The position numbers and the translations under genes were made by a program. From contig MTCR01000080.1 of assembly GCA_002212725.1 (NCBI GenBank), forward strand, positions 1-56,028: a DNA stretch of 56,028 nucleotides, read 5' to 3'. The notes under the pieces are model-generated. The model searched no databases and was not told the DNA's origin. It was given only the letters and a program-made list of their open reading frames with translations. Positions 16,335 to 25,777 of the stretch are shown piece by piece. How positions within the stretch are numbered: position 1 is the stretch's first letter; every line of letters starts with the position of its first letter. Origin of the DNA: Sphingobacteriales bacterium TSM_CSM (lineage in GTDB: Bacteria > Bacteroidota > Bacteroidia > Chitinophagales > UBA2359).

Positions 16335-16994
16335 ATGAAAACTGTTTTGCTTTATTTTGCCGGTATGCTTAACAGAAATACCGCATTTGTACTTGTTTTG
16401 CTGTTCACCTCCGCCCCGCTGCTTGCCCAGGAAGGCCCCGAATCTTTATCTTACGACCCTAACGACCCCTCTAATATTGTGCGACAGTGGGAAGGCCCCT
16501 GGAATAATAACGAAGGCTGGACATACTGGAAAGGAACCATGGCCAATAATACCGCCACCTGGCTGTTCGACAACGGGCAGGGCGAGCGAAGAATTGGCTA
16601 TGATTTGAACAACGACGGTTTCTACGAAAGATGGCAGGAAGAACTGACCATACCCGGAAAACCGGTTCTACAGGTCTATCATTGGGATTATAACCAGGAC
16701 GGAACCGATAATACCATTGCCTGGGCAGAAGCCGGCAACTGGATTGAAAAAGTATGGGATGCAAATTACGACGGAATTTTTGATAGCTGGTGCTCCTACA
16801 CCCAGCCCGGATGCGTACAGTTTGTGCCCGCCGCCGCCTGCGACCTTGCAGAGCAAAAGCGCGCCTTTGATGACAGTTACAAGGCAAATATGCAGGCGCA
16901 ATCGGGTAATGCCACCACCCGCAAATATTATTACCTGTTGTACCAGCGCGAAGACCTTACTTTTAAAATTTGCAAGAGTATTAACATGCGCTAA
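16335..16994 (+). CDS. Secreted protein with three DxNxDG loops, paralog A
   Basis: 219 residues from ATG 16335; an internal ATG at 16365 would also give a good signal peptide (MLNRNTAFVL, cut after LLAQ). The mature protein has three calcium-loop-like motifs: DLNNDGFYERW (90-100), DYNQDGTDN (118-126) and DANYDGIFDSW (142-152). Repeats of DxNxDG resemble dockerin and EF-hand-type Ca-binding loops. Conserved with the next gene: GPW, then YWKGTM, W.FDN.QG, RWQEE, AWAEAG.WIEKVWD and DSWC. Cys residues near 153-190 and the C-terminus may form disulfides. Family not recognised; likely periplasmic or secreted. Confidence 0.75.
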   Translation: MKTVLLYFAGMLNRNTAFVLVLLFTSAPLLAQEGPESLSYDPNDPSNIVRQWEGPWNNNEGWTYWKGTMANNTATWLFDNGQGERRIGYDLNNDGFYERWQEELTIPGKPVLQVYHWDYNQDGTDNTIAWAEAGNWIEKVWDANYDGIFDSWCSYTQPGCVQFVPAAACDLAEQKRAFDDSYKANMQAQSGNATTRKYYYLLYQREDLTFKICKSINMR

Positions 16995-17040
16995 CGCCAA
17001 TCCTGTCCACTGTCATTGTTTTTTTTCCGTTAATGGTTGA

Positions 17041-17070
17041 TTGCAAAGTAAACTTTTATAGATACTTTTG
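17041..17070 (+). promoter_or_regulatory. Promoter of paralog B
   Basis: TTG (17041-17043), 19-nt spacer, TACTTTTG (17063-17070), a full match to the Bacteroidota primary sigma pattern. It gives a leader of about 50 nt before ATG 17128 and shows that paralog B can be transcribed separately from paralog A. Confidence 0.65.
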
Positions 17071-17127
17071 CATGGCTTGGCGTTTTTACCGCTAAAAGGC
17101 AATATTTACCTTATCTATTTATTTATT

Positions 17128-17754
17128 ATGAAACCGGTTATACAATACACCAACCCTTATGTTGCATTTGGGTTTGCCCTGTTACTTGTTTGTTTATTGC
17201 AGCCTGTTTTGCAGGCGCAAAATGTTGTGGTTACCAAATGGGATGGCCCCTGGAAAGATAGCTTTAACTGGGATTACTGGCGCGGTACCATGTCTGATGG
17301 CAATACCATGTGGGCATTTGACAACTCGCAGGGAATAAGAAAATTTGGAATTGATACCAACAACGACGGCAATTATGAATACTGGCAGGAAGAATACTCC
17401 ATACCCGATAAGCCGGCATTACTCATTCACCATTGGGACCTAAACCAGGATTCTGTTGATGACGCCATTGCCTGGGCAGAAGCCGGTAAGTGGATTGAAA
17501 AAGTTTGGGATTCCAACAAAGATGGTAAATTGGACTCATGGTGTATGTATGCCGCAACTTCCTGTGCCGATTACCAGTCTGCAACCAAAAACAACATCAA
17601 CCTTAAAGAAAAAAAACTCGCCTTAGACAATGCCGAAAAAGAACTCATGACATCGGCAAATAAAAATGAAACGGCTAAAAAATACGCCAAGGCACAATCC
17701 GACAGAACCAGTACAATTTACCGCATTTGTACCGATATCAGTACTAAAAAGTAA
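17128..17754 (+). CDS. Secreted protein with three Ca-loop-like motifs, paralog B
   Basis: 208 residues, a tandem paralog of the gene 133 bp upstream. Signal peptide up to about VLQAQ (residue 31). Loop motifs: DTNNDGNYEYW (76-86), DLNQDSVDD (104-112, where Ser replaces the usual Gly) and DSNKDGKLDSW (128-138). The central block AWAEAG.WIEKVWD is nearly identical in both. The C-terminal part differs: here it is Lys-rich and helical (NLKEKKLALDNAEKEL). ATG 17128 was chosen because the upstream alternative at 17068 lies inside the promoter's -7 element. Its 3' end overlaps the converging DUF6702 gene by 11 bp. Function unknown. Confidence 0.78.
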   Translation: MKPVIQYTNPYVAFGFALLLVCLLQPVLQAQNVVVTKWDGPWKDSFNWDYWRGTMSDGNTMWAFDNSQGIRKFGIDTNNDGNYEYWQEEYSIPDKPALLIHHWDLNQDSVDDAIAWAEAGKWIEKVWDSNKDGKLDSWCMYAATSCADYQSATKNNINLKEKKLALDNAEKELMTSANKNETAKKYAKAQSDRTSTIYRICTDISTKK

Positions 17755-18220
17755 CCATATCGGCCGGTTTTACTTTGCTCAGCAGCAGGCTTTTCTTGTT
17801 TTTGCCGGTGGTAATGTGTACAATATTGGTTTGGGTTTCAAATACTTCGGTAAGTAGTTGGCTGCTGACTTTCAGGCTTTTCAGCTCTCTTACCCCGCTA
17901 ATTTCCAGGTAGCACCAGGTAGCATCGCCGCTAATTTCCTTGCCAACAAAATTATATTGCACTGCTTTGCCATTCAGTTCAAACAGCAGGTGGTCTTTAA
18001 GATATTGCCTGACATATTGGCCGGCATTGGGGTTTTCGCGCTCAGTGCCCAAATGCATCTTCTCGCCGGTGGCTTTTTCAAGGGCAGCCTCCAGGTCATC
18101 GGTAAAAATTTTGCAGCTTATTTCCACCGATTGGGTGTATTGGTTGTATTCAATTTGCGTAATGCTCACATAATAAGAATGCAGCAAGGCGCTAATCATT
18201 AACCACAAGTACAAAGTCAT
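17744..18220 (-). CDS. DUF6702 family protein
   Basis: 158 residues starting with a short hydrophobic signal-like segment (LYLWLMISALLHS). The HSYYVSITQIEYN start of the mature protein followed by ISCKIFTDDLEAALEK is characteristic of the DUF6702 family in Bacteroidota, whose function is not known; its members are small exported proteins, often near peptidases or metal transporters. It converges on paralog B with an 11-bp overlap of coding sequences (17744-17754). Divergent from the large helicase gene. Confidence 0.82.
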   Translation of the reverse strand: MTLYLWLMISALLHSYYVSITQIEYNQYTQSVEISCKIFTDDLEAALEKATGEKMHLGTERENPNAGQYVRQYLKDHLLFELNGKAVQYNFVGKEISGDATWCYLEISGVRELKSLKVSSQLLTEVFETQTNIVHITTGKNKKSLLLSKVKPADMVTF

Positions 18221-18240
18221 ATAGTTATAAATTTAGTTGT

Positions 18241-18272
18241 TTGAAAAATATGGCGCAAATGTTGTAATTTTG
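18241..18272 (+). promoter_or_regulatory. Promoter of the helicase-nuclease gene
   Basis: TTG (18241-18243), 21-nt spacer, TAATTTTG (18265-18272), a full Bacteroidota-type promoter. The leader to ATG 18398 is about 120 nt, long for this window. Confidence 0.65.
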
Positions 18273-18397
18273 ACACGCAAAAATACGCTTTTTTCCAATA
18301 AATCTAACTTTCGGGCCGGCATATTGCCTGCAAAGGCGGCCATGTACGGCTTTTGGGAAATTTAACCCTCTTTTTTGTTAACCCTCTCCTTTGCAGC

Positions 18398-21300
18398 ATG
18401 GCAAAACAAAACTTCTTACAACTTCTCCGCCAAAAACTCAGCACCGGAAACCGCCGCTCCATACATCTCAGCGTATTGCCGGGCAACCTCCTGAACCGCG
18501 TAGATGTAGCTTTGCTCGACTTGTTGCAGGAAAAAATGGCGCTAAAACTCATTGATGCGCTGCTCAGTAAATCCAAATTTGCTGTAACCATACAATACGA
18601 CCGCCCCGAAAGCCTGCACCGCCTGCCACCCGATGAACAAAAAAACCTGCTGAACCTGCAAAAACGCCTCAATGCGCTCTGCTATGAAAACAACGACAAC
18701 TTTCTGGAGCATGGCATAAAACCTTTCGGAATAGGTTACCCCATACTTATTAAACGCGACCGCCGCGACCCCTCAAAACTCATTAAAGCGCCCGTTTTAA
18801 TCTGGAACCTCGATATTGAAAAATCGGCCACCCATGCTTTTAAGTGGACAATAAAACGCGACGAAGATTTTGCCGTGTATTTCAATCAGGTTCTCCTGTC
18901 GCATATAGAAACCGATGAGGGCATTTCTTTGCAAAATATTGCCGATGCCTTTAACCCCGATGAACCCTTAACCAACCAGGGAATTGTTGACCTGTGCAAC
19001 CAACTGCTTGGGCAGCTCAACGCCGGCGAAGAATACCCGCAGGCCACCATTGCCGTTTGCCCCGGCGCCGACACCCTGAAACACCTCGATTTTACCAAAC
19101 CCGTGTTGCGCTGGAGCGCTGTGCTGGGCATTTATAAAACCCAAAAACAAAGCATCATTAAAGATATTGACCAACTGCTTAAACAACAGCAATTGGCCGG
19201 CAACGAAAACAACAACCCCCATACAACAGCCGTAGAAGAGGGCAGCACTGCCGACCCCAATTTTGGCATAGTATTGCAAGACAATCCGGCTATTTCAGCC
19301 TCCTATCAGCAGCACACCTTTGCCACCGTAAAAACCGACCCCTCGCAGCAGGCAGTAGTAGATAACATTGCCAAATACCCGCGCCAAATAATACAAGGCC
19401 CCCCCGGAACGGGTAAAAGTCAGTCGCTTACGGCGGTTATTTCCAATGCACTCGATAATAACGCCAAATGTTTGGTGGTTTGCGAAAAACGAACCGCCCT
19501 GGAAGTAGTGCAAAACAACCTGAAAGCCATTGGTTTGGGAGCGCTTACCGTCATTATTGAAGATATTTCCAAAGACCGAACCAAAGTGGTAGATATTGTG
19601 CGGCAGCAATTGGAAGAAAATATGGCACCCTTTTACTTTGCCGAACAGGAGTACAGCGATTTACTGTATGCCGCCCAGGCAAGCCGCGAAGCCCTGAACG
19701 CAACACACCGTTTTTTGGCGCAAAAATTGTTGGCCAACTGGAACTGGACCGAACTGGCAGGCAAATTTTTACAGGCCGACGAAGCCTGCGGCCATGCCAC
19801 GCACCTTGCGGCAGAGGGCTTGCATTATTCCGATTTTACCTTTTCTACGCCCGAATACCAGCGCCTTACCGAACTGGTAAACCAAGGCAATGCTTTGTTT
19901 GCCCAAACCGGCTCGCTGCAACACCCGCTGCAGGCCATTAACCCCATGTTGTTTTTGCGCCAAAACGCCGGACAACTGCTCTTTTTGCTGAAAGAAAAAG
20001 GCGCCGCAGAATTAGCCGCGCTGCAGGCAACCATACAACTTATTGAAAACCTGACCCAAGATTATGCGCAGGCATTGGAGGTGCATTACCGGCAGTTTTA
20101 CCACCAATTGCTGCAAATGTGCAACAACCTGCTAACCCTGCTAAACAATGCCATTGCACAATACGGAAAACAGTTTGACCAACGTACCGGATTGCCCGCA
20201 ACATCGGTTAAAGCACTTGGCTGGGTGGTGGGTAAGTTTAAAAACATCGGGCAATTGCAGCAGGAAGCCATTGGGCAATACCTGCAAATTCAGCAATATC
20301 ATGCCCAATACCCGTATTTTTCCCATCAGTTTATAACGGTAAGCAAAGAACATCCGCCCACCTTTACCCATGTACAAAACAATGTTGCCACCCTGCAAAA
20401 CCTGCTCGAAAACTGGTTTAATGCAATAGGGCAGCTAATTGACCGGGAAACCCAAAACCTGCACTACAGCGCCCCGCACCCGGCAGTACCCCTGCAAACC
20501 CAACTGCAAACAGCCTGCAATACTTACCGCCAACTGGCGCAAAACCACAACAAAGACAGCCTGCTGTATGATGACATGGCCGAACAAACCGAACTGCCCG
20601 CCACCCAACTCATGATTTTGCACCGAACTGCCCAACAATGGCATACCGTTTTGCAAAATTTACACCGGTTCAGAGAGTTTTATGACTGGCAGCGGTTTTT
20701 CTTGCCCCTGCAACCGCACGAGCAACAGTTGCTGATTGCCCTTACCGGCCGGCAACCCAATACCTGGCAGTGTGCTTTTGAACAATGGTACCTGCACGGC
20801 CTGCTAAAAAGAAACGAAACACCGCAAACCCCCGGCAACGACCAGAATATAACCCGGTTTGCCACGCAATTGCATCAACTGCAACAACTGCAGGCCGCCA
20901 AAATAGTAAGCCAATGGAAGGTTAAGCAACACCGCGCGGTTACAGCTTTTAATGTGCGCAATAAAAATTTTAATGTAAAACAACTATTTAATAAAAGAGG
21001 CAGCAAAGGGCAGCAGCGAACCCCTTTGCGCACCATCATTCATGCCGATTTTGGACTGTTTACCGATTTTTTTCCCGTGTTGCTCGTAAACCCGGTGGTG
21101 TGCAGCTCTATTTTACCGCTCAAACAGGGGCTATTTGATGTGGTAATTTTTGACGAAGCCAGCCAACTGCGCCTCGAAGAAACCTATACTGCCCTGCTGC
21201 GGGGAAAACACAAAATTGTTTCGGGCGATACCCATCAAATGCCGCCTTCCGATTATTTTGACAGCGGCAATGCCCTGCTCCTCGATATTGCCCTGCCCGA

Positions 21301-22498
21301 AACCCCCGATGAAACAACCGGCGAAGCGGCCATACCCGAAGAAACAGTAGTAACCGACCTCTTAGACAAAGAATCGCTTTTGGCTTATGCCGAAGACACC
21401 GGCTACAGCCGCTCTTTTCTCGATTTTCATTACCGCTCGCAGCACCCGCACCTTATTGAGTTTTCAAATGCTGCCTTTTATGGTTCAAGGTTGGTAAATA
21501 TGCCCGCGGCAAAACCCTACAAAGCCATACACTTGCAGGAGGTAAACGGCGCTTATGATAAAAATGTAAACCTGCCTGAAGTGGATGCCGTAATGAATAT
21601 ATTGTTAAACGTCATTCAGCCCGAAGCCACCGGCCCGGGCGGAAACCCCGTATTTCCGTCGGTGGGGGTGGCTACTTTTAATATTTACCAGCGCAACCTG
21701 CTGTTAGAAACCATACAGCAGCAAAAACTGGAAAACGAAACTGCCGCCGCCCGCCTTACCGCCCTCGAAGAGCAGGGGTTGTTTGTAAAAAATCTGGAAA
21801 ACATACAAGGTGATGAAAGGGATATTATGATAATTTCTACCACATTTGGCTTAAAACCCGATGGCAGGTTTCTTCAAAACTTTGGACCCATTAACCGTGC
21901 AAAAGGGTATAAACTCCTAAATGTTATTATAACCCGCGCCCGCCGGCAAGTATATATATGCACCTCCATTCCGCAGCAATACTACAGCCGTTATGCGGCC
22001 GAAATGGCAACTTCGGGCAATACGGGTAAAGCCATGTTATATGCCTATCTTGCCTATGCCAAAGCTGCCGATACGGGAAACGAAGAACTAAGGCAAAATG
22101 TATTGCAACTGCTGCGGCAGTATTGCACCGAGCAGACTGCCGCACACCCCGAATTGTACGGCGCCGAGTCTAACCTGTTTATTACCCAAATTGCACGCCG
22201 CATACAAAATGCCTTGCCGCAGTACCGGGTAATGCCGTTTTACAAAGCCGGTGGTTTTATTACCGATATTGCCATTTTTCCGCAAACCGGCACACAGCCG
22301 CCCGTTGCCATAGAATGCGATAACAGCGCCGCCCACCACAGCCCCGAAGCTTACCTGCACGATGTGTACCGGCAGGAGCAGTTGCAAAAACTGGGTTTCA
22401 GGTTTTACCGCACCTACTCGGTAAACTGGTGGTTACATGCCGGGCAGGCGTTGCATGAACTTACTTCGTTTGTTACCGCTGCACCACCTCTTGCCTGA
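18398..22498 (+). CDS. Large SF1 helicase with C-terminal restriction-nuclease-like domain
   Basis: 1366 residues. N-terminal region (1-300) resembles DUF4011-type modules (STGNRRSIHLSVLPGNLL). The SF1 helicase is split: Walker A GPPGTGKS at 334-341, a roughly 570-residue insertion rich in Gln and helices, then Walker B DEASQ at 919-923, GDTHQMPP, the DFHYRSQHPHLIEF motif, NIQGDERDIMI and the ITRARRQVYI motif VI. The last 100 residues form a PD-(D/E)xK-like nuclease: Asp1290, Glu1306 and Asp1308 (AIECD), as in MTES_1575/Vsr-like endonucleases. Proteins of this build (DUF4011-helicase-Vsr) include known antiphage genes. ATG 18398 was preferred to a TTG at 18353. The gene stands alone with its own promoter and overlaps the converging deacetylase by 26 bp. 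Domains sure; defence role inferred. Confidence 0.9.
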   Translation: MAKQNFLQLLRQKLSTGNRRSIHLSVLPGNLLNRVDVALLDLLQEKMALKLIDALLSKSKFAVTIQYDRPESLHRLPPDEQKNLLNLQKRLNALCYENNDNFLEHGIKPFGIGYPILIKRDRRDPSKLIKAPVLIWNLDIEKSATHAFKWTIKRDEDFAVYFNQVLLSHIETDEGISLQNIADAFNPDEPLTNQGIVDLCNQLLGQLNAGEEYPQATIAVCPGADTLKHLDFTKPVLRWSAVLGIYKTQKQSIIKDIDQLLKQQQLAGNENNNPHTTAVEEGSTADPNFGIVLQDNPAISASYQQHTFATVKTDPSQQAVVDNIAKYPRQIIQGPPGTGKSQSLTAVISNALDNNAKCLVVCEKRTALEVVQNNLKAIGLGALTVIIEDISKDRTKVVDIVRQQLEENMAPFYFAEQEYSDLLYAAQASREALNATHRFLAQKLLANWNWTELAGKFLQADEACGHATHLAAEGLHYSDFTFSTPEYQRLTELVNQGNALFAQTGSLQHPLQAINPMLFLRQNAGQLLFLLKEKGAAELAALQATIQLIENLTQDYAQALEVHYRQFYHQLLQMCNNLLTLLNNAIAQYGKQFDQRTGLPATSVKALGWVVGKFKNIGQLQQEAIGQYLQIQQYHAQYPYFSHQFITVSKEHPPTFTHVQNNVATLQNLLENWFNAIGQLIDRETQNLHYSAPHPAVPLQTQLQTACNTYRQLAQNHNKDSLLYDDMAEQTELPATQLMILHRTAQQWHTVLQNLHRFREFYDWQRFFLPLQPHEQQLLIALTGRQPNTWQCAFEQWYLHGLLKRNETPQTPGNDQNITRFATQLHQLQQLQAAKIVSQWKVKQHRAVTAFNVRNKNFNVKQLFNKRGSKGQQRTPLRTIIHADFGLFTDFFPVLLVNPVVCSSILPLKQGLFDVVIFDEASQLRLEETYTALLRGKHKIVSGDTHQMPPSDYFDSGNALLLDIALPETPDETTGEAAIPEETVVTDLLDKESLLAYAEDTGYSRSFLDFHYRSQHPHLIEFSNAAFYGSRLVNMPAAKPYKAIHLQEVNGAYDKNVNLPEVDAVMNILLNVIQPEATGPGGNPVFPSVGVATFNIYQRNLLLETIQQQKLENETAAARLTALEEQGLFVKNLENIQGDERDIMIISTTFGLKPDGRFLQNFGPINRAKGYKLLNVIITRARRQVYICTSIPQQYYSRYAAEMATSGNTGKAMLYAYLAYAKAADTGNEELRQNVLQLLRQYCTEQTAAHPELYGAESNLFITQIARRIQNALPQYRVMPFYKAGGFITDIAIFPQTGTQPPVAIECDNSAAHHSPEAYLHDVYRQEQLQKLGFRFYRTYSVNWWLHAGQALHELTSFVTAAPPLA

Positions 22499-23183
22499 TT
22501 TTGGGCGGTATGGCTTTAAATGCAAAACCCAGGCCGGCGTAATGCTCCAGAATTCGGGGTAAAATTTCTTTCAGGTTTTTAAAAGCCTTTTCACTGTCGT
22601 GAAATACCACAACAGGGCTATACGCCAATGGCTTTACAGAAATATTTTGCACAACATGGCGGTAGCATTGTTGCCAGGGCAGATCGCGGTTCCAGTCGGC
22701 GCTAACCACACTCCACATAACAATGTGCGGCGGCACATCTTGCAGGCATACCTGTGGGTTTTGCAGCAGGAATTTGACCTGTGCGGGCGTAATAGCGCCG
22801 TATGGCGGCCTGAACAAGGTTGAGGGCACCAGCCTTGCGCAGTTGGTAATATCGTGCATATAGGCGGCAAGCGGGGTTTTCCAGCCGTTTAAATGGCTGT
22901 AACTATGGTTGCCTACACTATGCCCCAATTCCAGGGTTTGCTGTAAAATATCGGGATATTGTTCGGCCTGACGACCAAGGCAAAAAAAAGTGGCTTTAGC
23001 CCCGTAATGGGCAAGCTGCTCCAGCACCCATGGCGTTATGCCGGGCGTGGGGCCATCGTCAAAGGTAAGATACAGACAAGGGCCGGCATCGGGCATTTGC
23101 CAGAGTAAATCGGGGTAAAACATGCGGGCAAAAGGGGGCGTTTTCACCCAAAACGGCATCAGCCAGCGTTCAAAACGGTTCAT
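22473..23183 (-). CDS. Polysaccharide deacetylase (NodB/CE4 family)
   Basis: 236 residues. CE4 motifs are clear: TFDDGPTPG (motif 1, with catalytic and metal Asp), GNHSYSH (motif 2, metal His residues), RPPYG (motif 3), and a late VVVFHDSE (motif 5-like). These enzymes remove acetyl groups from N-acetylglucosamine or related sugars in peptidoglycan or exopolysaccharide with a divalent metal. No clear signal peptide, but the N-terminus (ERWLMPFWVKTPPFARMFYPDLLW) is aromatic and could associate with the membrane, as in Bacteroidota homologs of this length. It converges on the helicase gene, overlapping its last 26 bp. Confidence 0.93.
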   Translation of the reverse strand: MNRFERWLMPFWVKTPPFARMFYPDLLWQMPDAGPCLYLTFDDGPTPGITPWVLEQLAHYGAKATFFCLGRQAEQYPDILQQTLELGHSVGNHSYSHLNGWKTPLAAYMHDITNCARLVPSTLFRPPYGAITPAQVKFLLQNPQVCLQDVPPHIVMWSVVSADWNRDLPWQQCYRHVVQNISVKPLAYSPVVVFHDSEKAFKNLKEILPRILEHYAGLGFAFKAIPPKIRQEVVQR

Positions 23184-23794
23184 ATATTCAGCATGAGTTC
23201 TGATATTGGTTACTATTCAGGTACTATCTGTAAATCCCGGCATTTTCTCTTGTTCCTTGCTGATTGGAAGTATTGACCATAAAGAGCAAAAAAACTTTGC
23301 GCAAAACTTTGCGAAATGAAAGGAATTTAGTCAAGAACATCACCAACAAAGGAACGACCTGAATAAGTACGATTTTGCAGGCGGCATTTTTGAAACAGGA
23401 TAATCCGGAACATTGTTTGGTGTTGCCAACATCAAACTGCGGCTGAACACACAAACTATAACAAAGGAGAGGAAGTTTTGGGTCAGAGCAAGCAAATTTT
23501 GGCGTGCTAGCCTGCTATTTACCGGTAAAACAGTTTGTTTTATTTTTGTTAATCAAAAGTAAACGTATTGCCCGTTTTTTTGTTGCTTTAATACAATTTA
23601 CCCAATCCTTGTTTGGCGGACGGCAGGCCGGGGCAAAGCAGTAGTCGGGTAAGTAAAAATATGCCTGTTATCCGATAAACAATCCGGGTTTTTACAAAGT
23701 CTAAAACCCAAAACCACTCAACTATTTACCCGCTTTTATAGTTTGAAATGTTAGCCTTCGGGAAGCAAAAAAACAACCATTTCAATATTGTCTT
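23184..23794. other. Intergenic region with a possible decayed gene fragment
   Basis: About 610 bp with no supported intact gene. One plus-strand frame from about 23245 to 23560 reads as protein-like sequence interrupted by stops at 23317-23319 and 23401-23403 (segments QQRNDLNKYDFAGGIFETG and SGTLFGVANIKLRLNTQT). This may be a pseudogene remnant of unknown origin. The rest is AT-rich and unremarkable. Confidence 0.3.
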
Positions 23795-23802
23795 TAATTT
23801 TG
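23795..23802 (+). promoter_or_regulatory. -7 element for the TlpA-like gene
   Basis: TAATTTTG matches TAnnTTTG, 44 nt before ATG 23846. No -33 TTG at a suitable distance. Confidence 0.45.
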
Positions 23803-23845
23803 CGTTAAATATACGGTTTCATCATTTATCAGAATAACCTTTAAC

Positions 23846-25348
23846 ATGCAGCACATAAAACATATTTTTGTCTTTTTGTCTTTAATGGCAGGATTGCAGG
23901 TTGTATTTGCCCAGCAAACCGCCGTAATTACCGTTTCATTGCCCGAAACCATGACGCTGACCAACAATAGCGTGTACATTACCACCGATGCCACGTACCT
24001 TGGCGTAAACCCCGATACCATACGCCCCAAAACCACCGGTAACAATGCCTTGGAAATGCAACTTACACTTTCCGGCCCCCGCATGGCAAAATTGCATTAC
24101 GACAACCGAACCCTGAACATTTATACCGAACCTGCCGACAACCTGCAAATAACCCTTAACTCCGATTCTTTGAAAAATGCCGGTTTTGAGGGCAAGGGCG
24201 CTGTACATAACCGCTTTTTGCAAGATTTCTATGCAAATTTTGCCGCCATGTATAACCCAACCGGTATGAATGAAAAAATAATGAACACCTCTATAGACGG
24301 ACTGGAAATGGAACTGTTTGACAGCCGCAAAAAACAACGCATTTTTGTTAAAAGTTACCCCGATAAAAGCAGTTTTTCGGCAGATTTTGACCTGTTTATT
24401 CAAAACGAAATTACCTATAATTACCTCTGCTACGTGGCCGGCTACCCCATTGTGCGCGCAAATGCCGATGCTAAAAGCCTTACCGTAAACCGCATTCCGC
24501 AAGTTATGCTCGACGAGATTAACCCCGCCGTGGTAAACAACGAAAAGGCTATGGTAAATGAACCCTACCGCAATTTCCTTATTTACTACATCACTTATGT
24601 AACATCAGAGGTAAATAACCTCAACAAGTTTAAAGACATGGGGCTTTCACTCAAAATGAAATTTAACCAGATAAGGCAGCGACTGAGCGGTGAACCCTAC
24701 AACTACGCCATTACCAAATATTTATACGACTACTGCGAAAAAGCCGATGCCGAAACCGTGCAACTGCTCTACCGCTATCTTAGCAGCAACGACGAAGACC
24801 TGCGATATGCCAAAATTGCTGCTGCCCGGTGCGCCGACCCCCTGAAAGCGCCCGTTGTTGCAGAAAAAGACAAAGAAAAAGACAAAAAAAATAAAGCTAA
24901 GGAAAATGACAGCGCCGATGACGCCGCCGGAAACATCACCTTTACCACCCCCGATGGCGCTGAAATGCGCCTGAAAGACCTGCGCGGCAAAGTGGTATAT
25001 GTTGATTTCTGGGCAAGCTGGTGTGGCCCCTGCCGTAAACAAATGCCTTTTTCTAAAGAACTGCACGAAAAATTATCGGCAAAACAAAAAAAGAAAGTGG
25101 TATTTCTGTACATTTCCATAGACGACAGTGAGCAGGCCTGGAAAGATGCCCTTCAGAAACTGGAACTCAATAACGGCACCCACGGATGGTCAACCGGCGG
25201 GTGGAACTCAAAAGTGGCCAAATTTTTCCAGATTTCCAGCATACCGCGCTACATGCTCATTGACCCGCAAGGCAATATTGTGGAACCCAACGCCAAACGG
25301 CCAAGCGATGAAACTATTTTGGAAGAAATACTGAAGCTGGCAAAATAA
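23846..25348 (+). CDS. TlpA-family thiol-disulfide oxidoreductase
   Basis: 500 residues: a signal peptide (cut after VVFAQ, about 23), a large N-terminal region of the DUF4369-like type seen in Bacteroidota thioredoxin fusions, a Lys/Glu-rich linker (EKDKEKDKKNKAKEND, about 340-357), and a C-terminal thioredoxin domain of the TlpA/ResA type. The redox site is WCGPC with Cys393 and Cys396 in FWASWCGPCRKQMP, and the cis-Pro loop is ISSIPRYMLID. Such proteins reduce or shuffle disulfides in the periplasm, for instance during cytochrome c maturation or protein folding. Solitary gene with its own -7 element. Confidence 0.93.
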   Translation: MQHIKHIFVFLSLMAGLQVVFAQQTAVITVSLPETMTLTNNSVYITTDATYLGVNPDTIRPKTTGNNALEMQLTLSGPRMAKLHYDNRTLNIYTEPADNLQITLNSDSLKNAGFEGKGAVHNRFLQDFYANFAAMYNPTGMNEKIMNTSIDGLEMELFDSRKKQRIFVKSYPDKSSFSADFDLFIQNEITYNYLCYVAGYPIVRANADAKSLTVNRIPQVMLDEINPAVVNNEKAMVNEPYRNFLIYYITYVTSEVNNLNKFKDMGLSLKMKFNQIRQRLSGEPYNYAITKYLYDYCEKADAETVQLLYRYLSSNDEDLRYAKIAAARCADPLKAPVVAEKDKEKDKKNKAKENDSADDAAGNITFTTPDGAEMRLKDLRGKVVYVDFWASWCGPCRKQMPFSKELHEKLSAKQKKKVVFLYISIDDSEQAWKDALQKLELNNGTHGWSTGGWNSKVAKFFQISSIPRYMLIDPQGNIVEPNAKRPSDETILEEILKLAK

Positions 25349-25777
25349 CCTCAAAACGCAGCAAAACGGGTGCATAACCCGAAACAATACGCACCGCAAG
25401 GGGCAAATCTGCCTTTTAACATCGGGTAAACCAATATACACAGCTCCCGGGTGCTGTTTAAAAACACGTCTTTTTGTGTTGTAAACGGGTAAACAGGCAG
25501 GGAAATGCAACTTTATTGCTTCCGCTCATTTTTCATGTATTGGCTTGTGCGGGTTTGGTTTTTTCCCTGCAATGCGGGCAGCATAAAGTTAAAAGTGGTA
25601 TGTTGTTTTGCAGGCAGAAATTTTGGATGCTGCACCAATACACATAACTCAAGCGGGGTTTAACCCATTGCCGCAATTTGTTGAACTGCATACTTACCGC
25701 ATGGCTTTTTGCGTTTTGTTACCACCCGAATTGAATGCTGCAAACTGCTGTTTCGTTTGGGGGTTAAACTTAGTATT
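25349..25777. other. Intergenic region
   Basis: About 430 bp without a supported gene. A small stem CGGGT-5 nt-ACCCG (25367-25381) follows the TlpA-like gene and could assist termination, but lacks a T-run. Nothing else recognised. Confidence 0.4.

Noticed and set aside
17744..17754. Overlap of converging genes taken as a sequence error
   Set aside because: Both reading frames keep family-like C-termini; short convergent overlaps also occur at 22473-22498, so this is normal compactness.
23224..23454. 76-codon minus-strand frame in the gap upstream of the deacetylase
   Set aside because: Composition is not protein-like for this genome, there is no promoter, and the region reads more like a decayed plus-strand fragment.
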